From Candidatus Poribacteria bacterium (GTDB taxonomy: Bacteria; Poribacteria; WGA-4E; PCPOR2b), in NCBI GenBank assembly GCA_022826645.1, contig JAJDUM010000102.1:21643-85642 (forward strand): 64,000 bases of DNA. The letters run 5' to 3'. Under the pieces are notes generated by a model. The model was given only the letters and a program-made list of their open reading frames with translations, ran no database searches and was not told the DNA's origin. A program made the position numbers and the translations under genes. Shown piece by piece: positions 9,128-18,200 of this stretch. How positions within the stretch are numbered: the first letter of the stretch is position 1; each line of letters starts with the position of its first letter.

Positions 9128-9949
9128 CTATTGTTCGACCGAACCCGGCGCATCAAAGTAGCCGACCTCTGTCAGACGGTCAATCCAAGCTTGACGCGTT
9201 GAGCTGCGGTGCGGATTGGACATCCACTGTTTCGAGTATAGATACTGCCGTTTGGGATTGAATGCCTTGACCCCGGCTTGGGCGTTACCTTCACCCTGTT
9301 TGCGAAGCGCTTCAAGTTCTTCGGGGTTCTTCGGGTTTGTATAATAGACAACCGTGCACATCCGACGATCATTGCTGCCGCCATACGACGCGTGCCACAT
9401 GCGAAGGTCAAACGCGACCACATCTCCCGGCTCAGAAGCGAGTGCGGCACACGGTACTTGCTCCAGCGGCAGTGACCGGACACCGTCGGCGAACTCGTCA
9501 TCATTAGGGAGTCGATGCGTGCCGGGGATGACACGCAATGCCCCTGTGTTCCCGTCCACCGGTTCTAAATAAAACGCAAACTTTACCCCGTATTGATGGA
9601 TGGTGCCGGTATCGCGGTGCCAACGTGTGTCGCCGGTATAGCGGTTGGCATCTGTGCCGATACCGAGGACATCGTCGCCGTACAACTGTTTAGCAACGGT
9701 CAAGAATCGCGGATCTTCCATCAGGCTCGCAAAGAAAGGTGTGTCTTCATCCGTCATCGGCGTCCAATGGCGTTCTGTACCATCATACGGTCTGTGCGCG
9801 TATTGCTCTGCCATGGTAGTATCAAACTCTTTGCGGATCGTTGCGAGTTCATCGGTTGAGAATAACTGTTTCAGTACTGTGTAGCCAAACGTTTTGTAGA
9901 AATCGATTTGATCTTCAGTAAGCCCTACCGTGTCAGCGGTTTGAGTCAT
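9128..9949 (-). CDS. Phytanoyl-CoA dioxygenase (PhyH) family protein
   Basis: Predicted Fe(II)/2-oxoglutarate-dependent oxygenase. The 273-residue product has a complete facial triad: H111 and D113 in TRWHRDTGT and the distal H186 in MWHASYGGSND, with R195/R196 as the likely 2-oxoglutarate anchor, and the family blocks GALRVIPGTHRLP and PGDVVAFDLRMWH. The start at 9949 (MTQTADTVG) is supported by GGAAGGAG just upstream; the frame stays open further upstream into the neighbouring gene and that extension is rejected. Substrate unknown. Neighbours are a Gfo/Idh oxidoreductase and an Ldh-type dehydrogenase, suggesting breakdown of a small oxygenated metabolite. Confidence 0.9.
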   Translation of the reverse strand: MTQTADTVGLTEDQIDFYKTFGYTVLKQLFSTDELATIRKEFDTTMAEQYAHRPYDGTERHWTPMTDEDTPFFASLMEDPRFLTVAKQLYGDDVLGIGTDANRYTGDTRWHRDTGTIHQYGVKFAFYLEPVDGNTGALRVIPGTHRLPNDDEFADGVRSLPLEQVPCAALASEPGDVVAFDLRMWHASYGGSNDRRMCTVVYYTNPKNPEELEALRKQGEGNAQAGVKAFNPKRQYLYSKQWMSNPHRSSTRQAWIDRLTEVGYFDAPGSVEQ

Positions 9950-10029
9950 GTGCGTATCTCCTTCCCTATGTTCCTTTCTATAAGTGAGCAGGGAACGCAG
10001 ATCTGCGTTCCATACAATCTGAGGTTTGC

Positions 10030-11076
10030 CTAGGGAACCTCCACACCTAACGATGTTGCTATCTCGGTGACAGACTGCCAAATATCTTCGGCAATCGGGA
10101 TGCCATCACGTTGCCGGTTGGCGCGTGTTCGAGCCTCCGGATCGCCGGGCATCAGGACCTCATCGAAGCCGGGTGCCGGTGGAATTGCCCGGACTCGGTG
10201 TCCCATTTCATCAGCGCGATCCGCATAATCTGAGAACGGCTGGAACAGATCCGCTTTGAAAGCGATAAATGTGACACCTTGGTGCCGCATAATTGGACCC
10301 CCATGTTTTGGATCAACAAAAGCATCCGCTCCTGTGAAGATTCGCCCAAGGAACTCTGTCGCCATCATCAAGGCGTAGCCCTTGTGTCCGCCGAACGGGA
10401 CGTGCCCGCCTCCGTTAACGAAATCGTTCGCATCCGTGCTGGGATTCCCATCTTTGTCAACGATGCAGTTAGGTGGCAGCGGTTCTCCTCTGCGTTGCGC
10501 GTTGAGAACCTTGACGCCGGAAACTGCTGCTGTTGCAAAGTCGAACATCATTCGCGGTCCATCGCCGGAGGGAAACCCCATCGCTAATGGATTGGTATGG
10601 AGGACTGTTTCTCTGCCGCCGTAAGGAACGGTTGCCGGTTCTTCTTCGGAGTATCCGCCTGCCCAGACCATAGCAATCAGCCCTTCAGACGCTGCCATCT
10701 CCACATAGTGACCCAATCGACCGATATGGTCCGCTTGAACGAGTCCGACCACGGTGATGTCATGCTCTTTTGCCTTTGTTATAGCGACCTTTATCGCGTA
10801 TTTTGCCGCGACCTGACCGAACGTCCAATTCCCTGTCACTTGGGCACTTGTGGCTGTTTCGTGTAAGATCTCAGGGTGGGCTGTCGCCACAATCTCATCG
10901 GATTGGGAAGATTCTACGTACCGCGGCAAATGCCAGATGCCGTGCGTGTCAACACCGCTAAGATTTGCCAAAACCAAATGCTCCGCAACGTCCTCTGCGT
11001 TCTGTTCGTCGGCGCCTGCGGCTAATAAAGCGCTCTTGACCAGTTGATGAACTTCATCTGCTGTCTTGATTATCAT
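10030..11076 (-). CDS. Ldh family (malate/L-lactate dehydrogenase type) oxidoreductase
   Basis: Predicted NAD(P)H-dependent 2-hydroxy/keto acid oxidoreductase of the YlbC/YiaK/MDH type-2 family (not classical Rossmann LDH). The start ATG at 11076 is preferred: the GCAGGAGGA stretch just upstream, which is in frame, reads as its ribosome binding site. The 348-residue product has the family signature SGVDTHGIWHLPRY with catalytic H45, then VVGLVQADHIGRLGHYVE, TNPLAMGFPSGDGPRMMFD and the late GHKGYALMMATEF. It is the first gene of the three-gene minus-strand run ending at 7959, 80 bases before the PhyH gene. Confidence 0.88.
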   Translation of the reverse strand: MIIKTADEVHQLVKSALLAAGADEQNAEDVAEHLVLANLSGVDTHGIWHLPRYVESSQSDEIVATAHPEILHETATSAQVTGNWTFGQVAAKYAIKVAITKAKEHDITVVGLVQADHIGRLGHYVEMAASEGLIAMVWAGGYSEEEPATVPYGGRETVLHTNPLAMGFPSGDGPRMMFDFATAAVSGVKVLNAQRRGEPLPPNCIVDKDGNPSTDANDFVNGGGHVPFGGHKGYALMMATEFLGRIFTGADAFVDPKHGGPIMRHQGVTFIAFKADLFQPFSDYADRADEMGHRVRAIPPAPGFDEVLMPGDPEARTRANRQRDGIPIAEDIWQSVTEIATSLGVEVP

Positions 11077-11149
11077 TGCGTCCTCCTGCATTGTACTATT
11101 TGGACTTCCAGATTACCGATTTTTGGGATGAGGCTTGTTCCATAAGTTA

Positions 11150-12655
11150 CTATAAGCTGTACAACGTTCCGTACTTTGACCGCAGGTAGTGGATATACGG
11201 TTCAATGCGTAACGGTCCTCCGGTAACGCGCTCAATGAGTTCAGGGGCGGTATATTTACTGCCGTGCTGATAGATATTCTCCTTGAGCCAATCGTGCAAG
11301 GTGCCAAATTGCCCCGCCTCAATCTCGCTCGTAATCTCAGGGTGTGCCTCCAGAGCCGCCGCAAAGAACTGCGCTCCCAGAATATTACCCAACGTATAGC
11401 CCTGAAAACCGCCGCCAATCCCGCCAGCATACCAATGGACATCTTGCAGCACCCCATCACGGTCGTCCGGTGGAACGATTCCAAAATCCGCTTGAAACCG
11501 CTCACGCCACGCCTCGGGGAGGTCTTTCACGGCAAGTTTCCCCTCAAGCAGATCGAGCTCAAAATCGAATCGAAGCATAACATGAAGATTGTAAGTCACC
11601 TCATCGGCGTCTGTACGGATTAGTGAGCGTTCCACTTTGTTAATTGCACGGTAAAAGGTATCTATCGGCACATCCCCAAGCTGATCTGGAAAGGTTGATT
11701 GGAGTTTCGGGTAGAAAAAGTTCCAGAAGCCCCGGCTGCGTCCAACGACGTTTTCCCAGAGACGCGATTGGCTTTCATGCACCCCTGATGAGGCGCCACC
11801 GTCGAGAGGCAGTCCTTCATAATCCGTGCAGGTGCCTTGTTCGTACAGGGCGTGTCCCGCTTCGTGGGTCATGCTGAACAGCCCTTCACTTAGGTCATCT
11901 TCCTTTGTGCGGATGGTGATGCGGACATCGCCAATCGAGAATTTTGTCATGAACGGGTGGTGGGTTTTATCCCGGCGGCCACGTTCAAAGTCATAGCCAA
12001 AGCGTTTAATAACGTCGTCGGCGAATTCCAATTGTTGTGCTTCTGGGAAGGTTTGGTGCAAGCAACTGTCGTCAGCCGTCGGTTGGGCGGTGATGGTTTG
12101 CATAATCGGCACGAGTTGTTCGCGGAGTTCAGCAAAAAGGGGGCGAACGGTCGAGGCTTTCATGCCTTCATCGGAGAAGTCGATAAGGGGATCGGCGATG
12201 TGTTCGTAGCCGGGAAAGAAATCTGCAAGTTGTCGGCTTAGATCTAAGTTCTTTTCGAGGTAGGGCTGCACAGCAGAGAAGTCGTTTTCCGGTCGCGCCT
12301 TCGTCCAGACCTGATACGATTCGGCTGCGTGGTTCTGGATCTCTGCCATGAACGAAGGGGGTACTTTTGTGGCTTTCTCGTATCCACGTCGTGTGGCACG
12401 AATCAGGCTGGCATCGTCGGAGTCGTAGGGCAGACTTTCCTCGTAAGGTTGTAAATCATCAAGGAATTTTCCAATTTTTGGGTCGGTAAACTTTTCGTGT
12501 GCGAGACGACTTAGCGTTGCCAGTTGACGCCCCCGCGCTGCTGCACCGCCCGGCGGCATGTAGGTGGTCTGATCCCAGTGCAGGATCGACGCTGCTGATC
12601 CCAAGTCGTTTATTTCCATCAAGTGTGTTTTGAGTTCTTGAAGTTTGGATTCCAA
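11150..12655 (-). CDS. M32 family carboxypeptidase
   Basis: Predicted cytoplasmic metallocarboxypeptidase of family M32 (thermostable carboxypeptidase Taq type), releasing C-terminal residues from peptides. The 501-residue length is normal for the family. The zinc-binding HEXXH appears as HEAGH in SMTHEAGHALYEQG near residue 264, followed by the M32 blocks GGASSGVHESQSRLWENVVGR and EVTYNLHVMLRFDFEL, then GYTLGNILGAQFF. It starts with TTG at 12655; the choice is decided by a strong AGGAGGAGG five bases upstream. An in-frame ATG lies 12 codons in. It is separated from flanking minus-strand genes by short spacers. Confidence 0.92.
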   Translation of the reverse strand: MESKLQELKTHLMEINDLGSAASILHWDQTTYMPPGGAAARGRQLATLSRLAHEKFTDPKIGKFLDDLQPYEESLPYDSDDASLIRATRRGYEKATKVPPSFMAEIQNHAAESYQVWTKARPENDFSAVQPYLEKNLDLSRQLADFFPGYEHIADPLIDFSDEGMKASTVRPLFAELREQLVPIMQTITAQPTADDSCLHQTFPEAQQLEFADDVIKRFGYDFERGRRDKTHHPFMTKFSIGDVRITIRTKEDDLSEGLFSMTHEAGHALYEQGTCTDYEGLPLDGGASSGVHESQSRLWENVVGRSRGFWNFFYPKLQSTFPDQLGDVPIDTFYRAINKVERSLIRTDADEVTYNLHVMLRFDFELDLLEGKLAVKDLPEAWRERFQADFGIVPPDDRDGVLQDVHWYAGGIGGGFQGYTLGNILGAQFFAAALEAHPEITSEIEAGQFGTLHDWLKENIYQHGSKYTAPELIERVTGGPLRIEPYIHYLRSKYGTLYSL

Positions 12656-12779
12656 GTGTGCCTCCTCCTATAAATAGAAAACGGAAAGACGGGAAAAAGA
12701 AATTAACGCCATGGCGCAAAGGCGCAAGCTTTTTTATTTAGGAGTTACGCAGTTGAGCAAGTGGCAGTGCAAAACTATA

Positions 12780-14291
12780 TTATACGTTCAGTCCTAACAA
12801 TTCCATCAAGTGTGTCATGGTCTTGTTGCCTTTTTTTCGGTTGCATGGTGGACATAGCAATTGTAGGTTACTGTCGACATCACCCCCACCTTTGGAGCGG
12901 GGGCTGATGTGGTCAACTTCAAAAATATCTATCGGCAACGCTCTGCCCACACTTTTGCCATCTTCACAAGGGGCGGCACACCTGCCATTCTGTTTTTGAT
13001 ACAATGTCTGCTTGATATTGGGGCTTCTTATCGCAGCATCGGCATCGGTGCGTTTGGGCGGACTTTTGCGGTGTATTACATCGGGCAATGGGCCGCCTTT
13101 CAAAAGGGCATCGTTATAGATTTCTTTGTGTAATCGCTTAATCACAAGGTCACTGGCTTTTTCTTCTATATCAATCCCTATCCACTGCCGATTTAGCTTC
13201 TCTGCCGCGATACAGGTGGTGGCACATCCGCAGAACGGGTCTAATATCATGTTCCCTTCGTTGCTGCTAGCTTTGATGATACGTTCTAGGAGTCTTAGAG
13301 GTTTTTGAGTAGGATATCCGGTCCATTCTTTGCCTTTATTGTAATTTGTGAAACCGGAAATGTCCGTGAATAGAGATTGAACCGGATTGCCGGTGTCTGC
13401 TGCAGCGTATCGCTTGAGTCCCGGCCAGCCCGAGCGTCCCTTTTGAGGATGGTGAATTAATCCTACAGAATCAAGGACATCTAATCGCTCATGAACTCCT
13501 TTTATGGATCTGTAGTTCGGAACGAGGTTGTCTTCAATCCATTTCGCATAAGTTCCCGTCAATGGGGCTGACCAAACGCGGCCTCTCGCGTTTATATCAT
13601 ATCCAGACCAACTCTGTGAACTTTCACCGCTACTAGAACCGTGAGATGGACCTGTCAGATCAGCAGCTCTGTATCTACCCCGATCGTCCCGGAGGGGATA
13701 GGCCTTCTCGATTTCTTCTAGGGATTTCGGGACAGCAACGGCAGAACCATTCCAAGTTGCCTGTTCACCTCCGGAATAATACAACAATCGATCCGAGTTA
13801 TTGCCGTATCTCTTCGGGTCATTGTGAGCAGTCGCTCTTTTCCACGCAATTTCATTGCGAAAGTTGTTTTTTCCAAACAGGCCATCCATAACGAGTTTGA
13901 GGTAATGGGAGGCAGTGGGGTCGCAGTGGAGGTAAATGCTCCCAGTTAGCTTGAGAATGCGTTTCATTTCTATCAGTCGTATCGCCATGTAGGTGAGATA
14001 TGCTTGCATACTCTCCCCACTGATATACCCTGCCGCGGTGATTGCTGCCCAGAGTGCTTTGTTCTCCGTCTCAAGGGTTTCTACCCACTCTTTTTTGATG
14101 TCGTCGAGGCTCCATGTGTCCGAAAATGCAGCACCGGCGGCTTGACTCCCTATCGGGGCAGCGTAGTTACGTTTTGAGTTGAACGGCGGGTCCAGATAGA
14201 TTAAGTCTATCGTTTCATTGTTGATGCCACGCATTACTTGAAGGTTGTCATGGGTAAACAATGTTCGGTTTTTCACGTTGAGGGCGGTCAT
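12780..14291 (-). CDS. DNA methyltransferase fused to C-terminal HNH nuclease domain
   Basis: Predicted N4-cytosine/N6-adenine DNA methyltransferase with a nuclease-like tail. The order of motifs, catalytic DPPF (residues 34-37, IYLDPPFNSKRNY) first and the SAM-binding block ILDPFCGCATTCIAAEKL late (about residues 350-370), is that of the beta class. The last ~70 residues form an HNH-type zinc module: C438, C442, the core VDHISPRSKGGG with D460 and H461, then NLQLLCPPCNRKKGNK with C480 and C483. Start ATG at 14291 has AGGAG upstream. No restriction gene or specificity subunit adjoins it, so either the HNH part supplies the cleavage or the protein is a solitary methylase with a DNA-binding finger. 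The cognate site cannot be told. Confidence 0.88.
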   Translation of the reverse strand: MTALNVKNRTLFTHDNLQVMRGINNETIDLIYLDPPFNSKRNYAAPIGSQAAGAAFSDTWSLDDIKKEWVETLETENKALWAAITAAGYISGESMQAYLTYMAIRLIEMKRILKLTGSIYLHCDPTASHYLKLVMDGLFGKNNFRNEIAWKRATAHNDPKRYGNNSDRLLYYSGGEQATWNGSAVAVPKSLEEIEKAYPLRDDRGRYRAADLTGPSHGSSSGESSQSWSGYDINARGRVWSAPLTGTYAKWIEDNLVPNYRSIKGVHERLDVLDSVGLIHHPQKGRSGWPGLKRYAAADTGNPVQSLFTDISGFTNYNKGKEWTGYPTQKPLRLLERIIKASSNEGNMILDPFCGCATTCIAAEKLNRQWIGIDIEEKASDLVIKRLHKEIYNDALLKGGPLPDVIHRKSPPKRTDADAAIRSPNIKQTLYQKQNGRCAAPCEDGKSVGRALPIDIFEVDHISPRSKGGGDVDSNLQLLCPPCNRKKGNKTMTHLMELLGLNV

Positions 14292-14428
14292 CGGGGGGCT
14301 CCTGTTCGGAACTGATCCGGCGTTTAGGATACGTCACTCAAAACGCGAATGTGGAAGCGGATTATTCTGAATGTTTGGGCTTCTGTTTCACTGTCTCTAC
14401 GCGCCCCTAATTCTTCTTGTAGATCGCG

Positions 14429-14452
14429 TCCCCGGTAAATCGGGATTTTCAA
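14429..14452 (+). repeat. Dispersed palindromic repeat TCCCCGATAAATCGGGA, copy 1
   Basis: Core TCCCCGGTAAATCGGGATTT plus TCAA. The same unit occurs at 61390-61414 and inverted at 15029-15047, each in an intergenic spacer. The core is an inverted repeat (CCCGAT/ATCGGG), imperfect in this copy. Confidence 0.6.
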
Positions 14453-14499
14453 CATGAACTGAGAATCAGTTAAGACTTACGCAGCTAGACGTCTAATCC

Positions 14500-14633
14500 C
14501 TGTAGTTCGGCGATTTATCGCCGCAGGACAGCCCTACCCACGCCCGATGAATCGAGCAACTACAGTGGGGACTTCATCAAGGAGCCTGTAGGGAACAACG
14601 ATCATTGTTCCCTACGGAAGGATGTAACTCCTC
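14500..14633 (+). repeat. Long dispersed repeat A, copy 1
   Basis: About 130 bases, matched in the same orientation at 48271-48381. The shared blocks are GCCGCAGGACA, ACGCCCGATGAATCGAGCAA plus CTACA, and GTAGGGAACAAC. It contains three nested inverted repeats: CGGCGAT/ATCGCCG near 14508-14523, CTGTAGTT (14500-14507) with AACTACAG (14558-14565), and an 11-bp perfect hairpin GTAGGGAACAA / TTGTTCCCTAC at 14588-14615. No coding potential. Likely a REP-like or MITE-like element. Confidence 0.7.
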
Positions 14634-14672
14634 CTATTTTTCTGTCCGTCTTGGTGTCCTAGCGTCATTGCG

Positions 14673-14909
14673 TTAGATGTTCTGTCTCATTTTCTTACTT
14701 TCTTGTCTTCCGGTTACGCTGGTCTTGGCATCTTCTGGAATCTCCTCAAAAGGCAATTGCAGTCTTTCAAGAAGTTCTAACTGACGGGGTGAGACGAGGT
14801 ACAATTTTCCTTCCTCTTTTGATTTAAAACAGTGGACAGGTTCTTCAGTATCAAGAAGTGCACGCCAAGATTTTTCTTCTGAAGTGGGAAGTAAACGGAT
14901 AGTTGGCAT
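14673..14909 (-). CDS. Small conserved protein, paralogue of the 52194 gene
   Basis: A 78-residue cytoplasmic protein of unknown function with a good AGGAGG site before the ATG at 14909. It shares its architecture with the 69-residue product at 52194-52403: MPxIxL at the N-terminus, a WRxL motif, a hydrophobic (L/I)Y(L/I)VSxRQ(L/I)ELL segment and the C-terminal QLPFE block. Here those read SWRALLDTEE, LYLVSPRQLELLERLQLPFE. This copy stands alone; the second copy is followed by an overlapping partner gene. Its tail (about the last 20 residues) is lysine/glutamine rich and not shared. It is flanked by repeats. An antitoxin-like or small adaptor role is conceivable but not shown. Confidence 0.75.
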   Translation of the reverse strand: MPTIRLLPTSEEKSWRALLDTEEPVHCFKSKEEGKLYLVSPRQLELLERLQLPFEEIPEDAKTSVTGRQESKKMRQNI

Positions 14910-15028
14910 GATTATCCCTCCTTTATCCTGAAATTTTTACATCAGACATATCAGCAGTATCTTACACGTTATTAACTTTTGGTGCTAGTTTCGTGAGAAA
15001 GTTTTTTACGTTCTTCAGGTTGCTTTGG

Positions 15029-15047
15029 ATCCCGATTTATCGGGGAG
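15029..15047 (-). repeat. Dispersed palindromic repeat, copy 2 (inverted)
   Basis: ATCCCGATTTATCGGGGAG, the reverse complement of the copies at 14429 and 61390. Confidence 0.6.
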
Positions 15048-15107
15048 TTCATTGGTTTATTAGTCGGTTGGCCAATTCATTCTTCTTATGTTCCACCGTT
15101 AGGATAC

Positions 15108-15179
15108 ACATGTCGCCCCTCTGGGGCTTTCGGGTATTTGTTCAGCCGCGTACTATAGACATGTCGCCCCTCTGGGGCT
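15108..15179 (+). repeat. Two tandem copies of a 21-mer hairpin unit
   Basis: The 21-base unit starting ACATGTCGCCCC and ending TCTGGGGCT occurs exactly at 15108-15128 and 15159-15179, 51 bases apart. Each copy can fold GCCCC/GGGGC around TCT. Two copies are too few, and the spacer too dissimilar, for a CRISPR. Confidence 0.65.
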
Positions 15180-15205
15180 AAATGAACCGCTGAACCCATG
15201 TTTTT

Positions 15206-15230
15206 ACGTTTCACGCATCACGTTTCACGT
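15206..15230 (+). repeat. Dispersed repeat B, copy 1
   Basis: ACGTTTCACGCATCACGTTT followed by CACGT. The same 23-base core occurs at 49671-49693 and inverted at 50971-50993. The core is itself a near direct repeat of CACGTTTCACG-like units. Confidence 0.7.
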
Positions 15231-15261
15231 TATTAACAGCTGCAAAATAGCGCCATTGGTA

Positions 15262-18200
15262 TTAGTCTAGTGTCGTAAGTGTCTTCTGCAAGAACCGTCC
15301 CGTATGGGATTCCTCTACAGTCATGACCTCCTCTGGCGTCCCTATGGCGACAACCTTCCCACCTTCAGCCCCGCCTTCAGGACCCAGGTCAATGATCCAA
15401 TCGGCAGATTTTATCACGTCCACGTTGTGTTCGATGACGACGATCGTGTTACCCTTGTCCACCAAGCGGTTGAGCACTATCAGTAACTTCTGTACATCGT
15501 CAAAATGTAGGCCTGTCGTCGGTTCATCCATAATGTAGATGGTTTTACCGGTACTTCGCTTCGAGAGTTCACGCGCCAGCTTGACACGTTGAGATTCGCC
15601 ACCGGAGAGCGTCGTCGCCGACTGGCCAAGTTCAATATAATCCAGACCGACATCGTATAACATCTGTAAGGGTCTATAGATGGTCGATATGCTTTGGAAA
15701 TGTTCTAACGCTTCCTGCACGGTCATCTCCAGAATATCGGCGATGTTTTTACCTTTGTAGCGGATCTGCAACGTTTCGTGGTTGTAGCCGGTGCCACCGC
15801 ATGTTTCGCACTTTACCCACACATCCGCGAGAAAGTGCATCTCAACCTTGTTGAAGCCGTGACCACGGCATGTCTCACACTGCCCTGTCTTCTGGTTGAA
15901 ACTGAAGCGACGGGAATCGAAACCGTGGACCTTGGCGTCCGGCAGATCGGCGAAGAGATAGCGAATCTTGGTAAACAGGTCGGTGTAGGTGGCTGGATTC
16001 GAGCGCGGGGTGTCTCCGATCGGCTGCTGGTCGATATTAATCACTTTATCGAGGTAATCCAGCCCATGAATCATCCGATATTTTCCCGCTCGCATCCGCG
16101 TTCGATTGAGGCTAGAAACAAGCACAGGATACAACGTTTCCTCAATCAACGAGCTCTTGCCGGAACCGGATACCCCCGTTACACAGGTTAGCGTCCCCAA
16201 CGGGATTTCGACATCGACCTTCCGAAGGTTGTTGGTCTGAACGCCCACCATCTCAAGCCACTCCCCTTTGCCTAGACGCCTCTGCGGGGGGACTTCAATC
16301 TTGAGTTGTCCTGTGAGATATCCACCTGTCAACGAACTCTCACTCTGCTGGATTTCAACAGGCGACCCAGCCGCAACGATCTCACCGCCGAACTTCCCAG
16401 CGCGGGGACCGAAATCGAGAATATGGTCCGACGCCAACATGGTTTCCAAGTCGTGTTCAACGACCAAGACACTGTTACCAAGGTCTCGCAGTCCTTTCAG
16501 TGCATTTAGCAATCGTTCTTGATCTCGCTGATGCAGCCCGATGCTCGGTTCATCAAGGATATAGGTAACGCCTGTGAGACCGCTACCCAGTTGGCTTGCC
16601 AGACGGATGCGCTGCATCTCTCCGCCGGAGAGGCTGGGGGCGGGTCGATCTAACGTCAAGTAGTGTAAGCCAATATCGACCAGAAATTGGAGGCGCTGCT
16701 GAATCTCTTTGAGCAACGTTCCACCGATTTCTATCTGATGGGCGGACAGATCGAGGCGTTCAAAGAGGTCGGCGGTCCTTCCAATCGGCATTGCTGTCGC
16801 TTCGGCGATGGTTTTTCCTCCCAACGTAACGCCTCTTGCCAGGGGTTGAATTCGGGTGCCCTCACACTCCTGACAGGTGTACAACCGATTCCCAATTGTC
16901 CCAATACCTTCACACGATGGACATTGACCGATAGAACTGTTGAATGAGAAGTGACGCGGTGTGATTTCGGGGAAACTTAAACCGCACGGGACACAAGCAA
17001 AATGTTCGCTGAAAAAGTGATGTGTGATCCCGCCTCCTCTGCCCGTCCGTTTCCCTTCATTTAACACCCCCACCGCCACAGTTCCACCGCTCTGCTGCGT
17101 TGCGGTCTCAACAGCTTCAGCTAAGCGCCCGCGCTCATCGGGTTCAAGGGCAAGGCGATCAACTACAATTTTGACGTCGTGACGGATGCTTTTTCCAATC
17201 TTTGGCGCACGATCAATCGGGTGGATCGTTCCGTCAATTTCGACGCGGGCATAGCCGTCACGTTGTAGGCGTTGGAAGGCGTCGGGATAGTCCTCATTGG
17301 GTCGTAGCACTAAAGGGGATAGGACATAAAGCCGTGTTCCACTTGCCAATGCCACGATTTTATCAACGATCTGCTGCACAGATTGGACGCTGATTTCTGA
17401 CCCACACTGTGTACAATGGGCGATTCCGGTTCGTGCGTAAAGCACCCGCAGGTAGTCGTAAATTTCTGTAACTGTCCCGACCGTAGATCGCGGATTCTTG
17501 CTTGGCGCCTTCTGCTCGATCGCAATCGCCGGTGAGAGTCCCTCAATTTTTTCGACCTTCGGTTTTTCGAGTTGCCCTAAGAATTGCCGCGCGTAGGCTG
17601 AGAGGGATTCGATATAGCGTCGTTGCCCTTCTGCATAGATAGTGTCCAGTGCCAGCGATGATTTCCCGGAACCGCTAACGCCGGTGAAGGTCGTAAACTT
17701 TCGATGCGGGATGTCTACGTTGATGTTCTTCAGATTGTGTTCATGCGCGCCATGCACAGAGATATGTTTTTGATTGTTGACGTTGGTTAGTCCATAAGGG
17801 GCGGTGGATTCCTGTAAGACAGGTGAGGCACTGTGTATTGCGTATTGTGTGCTGCTGATTGAGGCGTCTTCTATCTTTTCCATCTTCAGCGTCGGCTTCA
17901 ATGCGAGTCCGGTGTGTGACTCTCCGACCGCTGCCACTTTTTCTGGTGTCCCCGTTGCGACGACATAGCCGCCCTCTTCACCCCCTTCAGGACCAAGGTC
18001 AATCAGGTAATCTGCTGTCTTTACTACCTCAAGGTTATGTTCAATAACGACAACGGTGTTGCCTGCATCAACAAGTTGGTGCAAAACTTCGAGGAGTTTT
18101 TTTACATCGTCGAAATGTAATCCGGTTGTGGGTTCATCGAGGATATAGAGGGTTTTGCCTGTGCTACGCTTAGCGAGTTCCCGTGCTAACTTAATCCGCT

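Larger units (their letters stand above)
14292..14672. other. Intergenic region with repeat copies, no gene
   Basis: This 381-base spacer holds no supportable gene. It contains a copy of the short palindromic repeat (14429-14452) and a copy of the longer dispersed repeat (14500-14633) with its internal hairpins, both described separately. Their presence suggests a spot where small repeats accumulate. Confidence 0.7.
14910..15261. other. Repeat-rich intergenic region before uvrA's 3' end
   Basis: A 352-base spacer without a supportable gene. It holds an inverted copy of the palindromic repeat (15029-15047), a two-copy tandem 21-mer (15108-15179), the TTTCACGCATCACGTTTCAC repeat (15206-15230) and, next to it, an ACAGCTGCAAAATAGCGCCA segment that is also found in diverged form at 49721-49744. 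Confidence 0.7.

Noticed and set aside
15108..15179. CRISPR-like repeats
   Set aside because: Only two copies, no regular array and no cas genes.
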